A stretch of DNA of 64,000 nt, taken from Anaerovibrio lipolyticus LB2005 (GTDB lineage Bacteria; Bacillota; Negativicutes; Selenomonadales; Selenomonadaceae). The translations under genes were made by a program, and so were the position numbers. Positions 63,730-64,000 of this stretch are shown piece by piece. The stretch is taken from positions 124,001 through 188,000 of the forward strand of contig NZ_JHYA01000001.1 of NCBI RefSeq assembly GCF_000621545.1, in the 5' to 3' direction. Position 1 is the stretch's first letter, and every line of letters begins with the position of its first letter. The notes beneath the pieces were generated by a model. It was not told the origin of the DNA. It did no database searches and saw only the letters and a list, made by a program, of their open reading frames with translations.

Positions 63730-63748
63730 ATGACTTCGTGTCAGTTTT

Positions 63749-63777
63749 ATTGTATATAAAAAACGTCACGGTGTCAA
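63749..63777 (-). promoter_or_regulatory. consensus promoter of tetR-flavodoxin
   Basis: TTGACA (63772-63777) and TACAAT (63749-63754) with a 17-bp spacer on the minus strand. The octamers TCGTGTCA (63735-63742) and CGGTGTCA (63769-63776) flank the -10 box and may be half-sites of the TetR operator. Confidence 0.75.
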
Positions 63778-63780
63778 TAT

Positions 63781-63862
63781 AACGAGCTTTAAGATGTCCC
63801 CCTCCTCTTTAGGTGGGGGGAAACAAACTTTAACAGCTGGCGAGCATATCTCCCAGCTCGTT
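63781..63862. other. structured segment, possible small RNA or transposon end
   Basis: AACGAGCT (63781-63788) pairs with AGCTCGTT (63855-63862) and encloses the stem CCCCC-t-CCT / AGG-t-GGGGG (63798-63819). A competing GCTGG / CCAGC stem uses 63836-63857. Such layouts occur in structured RNAs and at the ends of IS200/IS605-type elements; no transposase is in the window. Confidence 0.35.
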
Positions 63863-63879
63863 GAAACGCTAATTGGAAG

Positions 63880-63904
63880 ATTTTTCTTCTTAAAGAAGAA
63901 AAAT
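63880..63904. repeat. perfect AT-rich hairpin
   Basis: ATTTTTCTTCT-TAA-AGAAGAAAAAT is a perfect 11-bp inverted repeat with a 3-nt loop, close to the second copy of the 18-bp direct repeat. Confidence 0.5.
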
Positions 63905-63907
63905 TTG

Positions 63908-63925
63908 AACAATGGCGTTATAAAA
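63908..63925 (+). repeat. 18-bp direct repeat, copy 2
   Basis: AACAATGGCGTTATAAAA, 17 of 18 bases identical with copy 1 at 63712-63729. Confidence 0.6.
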
Positions 63926-64000
63926 TAAAACTTCTTGAAATACAGTTTTAAACTCATAAAAACACACCCATCTTACTAAACAAAGTCTAGCAAAACGGGT

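Larger units (their letters stand above)
63676..64000. other. gene-free window end with promoter, direct repeats and stem-loops
   Basis: No convincing gene lies in these 325 bp. They hold the tetR promoter, an 18-bp direct repeat, a GC-rich stem-loop and an AT-rich perfect hairpin, each listed separately. A 63-codon minus-strand frame runs through the hairpins but has no ribosome site and a composition that follows the stems. Confidence 0.6.

Noticed and set aside
63766-63957. A 63-residue minus-strand protein
   Set aside because: It runs through the stem-loops, has no ribosome site and a skewed composition (Lys/Phe-rich).

Overview
The window reads as a chromosomal segment of an anaerobic, lactate-using Negativicute (Selenomonadales; something near Selenomonas or Anaerovibrio is my best guess). 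The reasons are the moderately AT-rich DNA, the presence of both PolC and DnaE, a lactate permease next to Lut-type and Etf-linked lactate dehydrogenase genes, and a tgt-yajC-secD-secF operon. The assignment is inference; there is no rRNA in the window to confirm it. Nearly every gene is on the minus strand.

Layout. (1) 0-6.7 kb: the end of a mobile island, with a partial HTH antitoxin-like gene, a type III restriction-modification pair (res, mod) and a tyrosine integrase that abuts the 3' end of tRNA-Cys. (2) 6.9-7.2 kb: a tRNA operon Asp-Gly-Cys with a consensus promoter. (3) 7.2-30.7 kb: core chromosome. It holds mtnA plus a class II aldolase (methylthioadenosine salvage, possibly the DHAP shunt), the housekeeping polC, a lactate-oxidation locus (GlcD/LctD, EtfA, EtfB, a LutB-LutA fusion and LutC, divergent from lctP), secF-secD-fthC-yajC-tgt, an Fsr-like MFS exporter and dnaE.

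(4) 30.9-52.2 kb: a 21-kb accessory island and the main discovery. At least seven transcription units, and possibly dnaE itself, each start with the same 20-bp inverted repeat, ATGTRCA-N6-TGYACAT. A -10 hexamer (TANNNT, usually preceded by TGN) follows exactly 9 nt further on. The island encodes three WYL-domain proteins as candidate regulators, one of them without its DNA-binding domain. The controlled genes have replication, repair or conflict themes: a second complete polC, a miniaturised DnaB-like ATPase, an HD hydrolase, an ADP-ribosylglycohydrolase, two PD-(D/E)XK nuclease-like proteins, a CbxX-like AAA+ protein, a MoxR ATPase with a VWA/metallopeptidase partner, a possible uracil-DNA-glycosylase-like protein, two pentapeptide-repeat proteins and two tiny membrane proteins with matching acidic WF tails. 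A ParE/Phd toxin-antitoxin pair sits inside. I propose a WYL-controlled, inducible genome-maintenance or defence regulon; the function is inference.

(5) 52.3-64 kb: a DUF4143 ATPase whose ribosome-binding site lies in a perfect 19-bp hairpin, a small secreted protein, and a peptide-export cassette (two membrane-fusion proteins, a C39 peptidase-ABC, an NHLM-type ABC and an ECF sigma factor). A divergent gene encodes a 62-residue double-glycine peptide with only 13 residues after the GG. Last come a Tat-lipoprotein flavodoxin with a second internal start and its TetR regulator. The final 0.3 kb holds no gene but has structured, repeated DNA.
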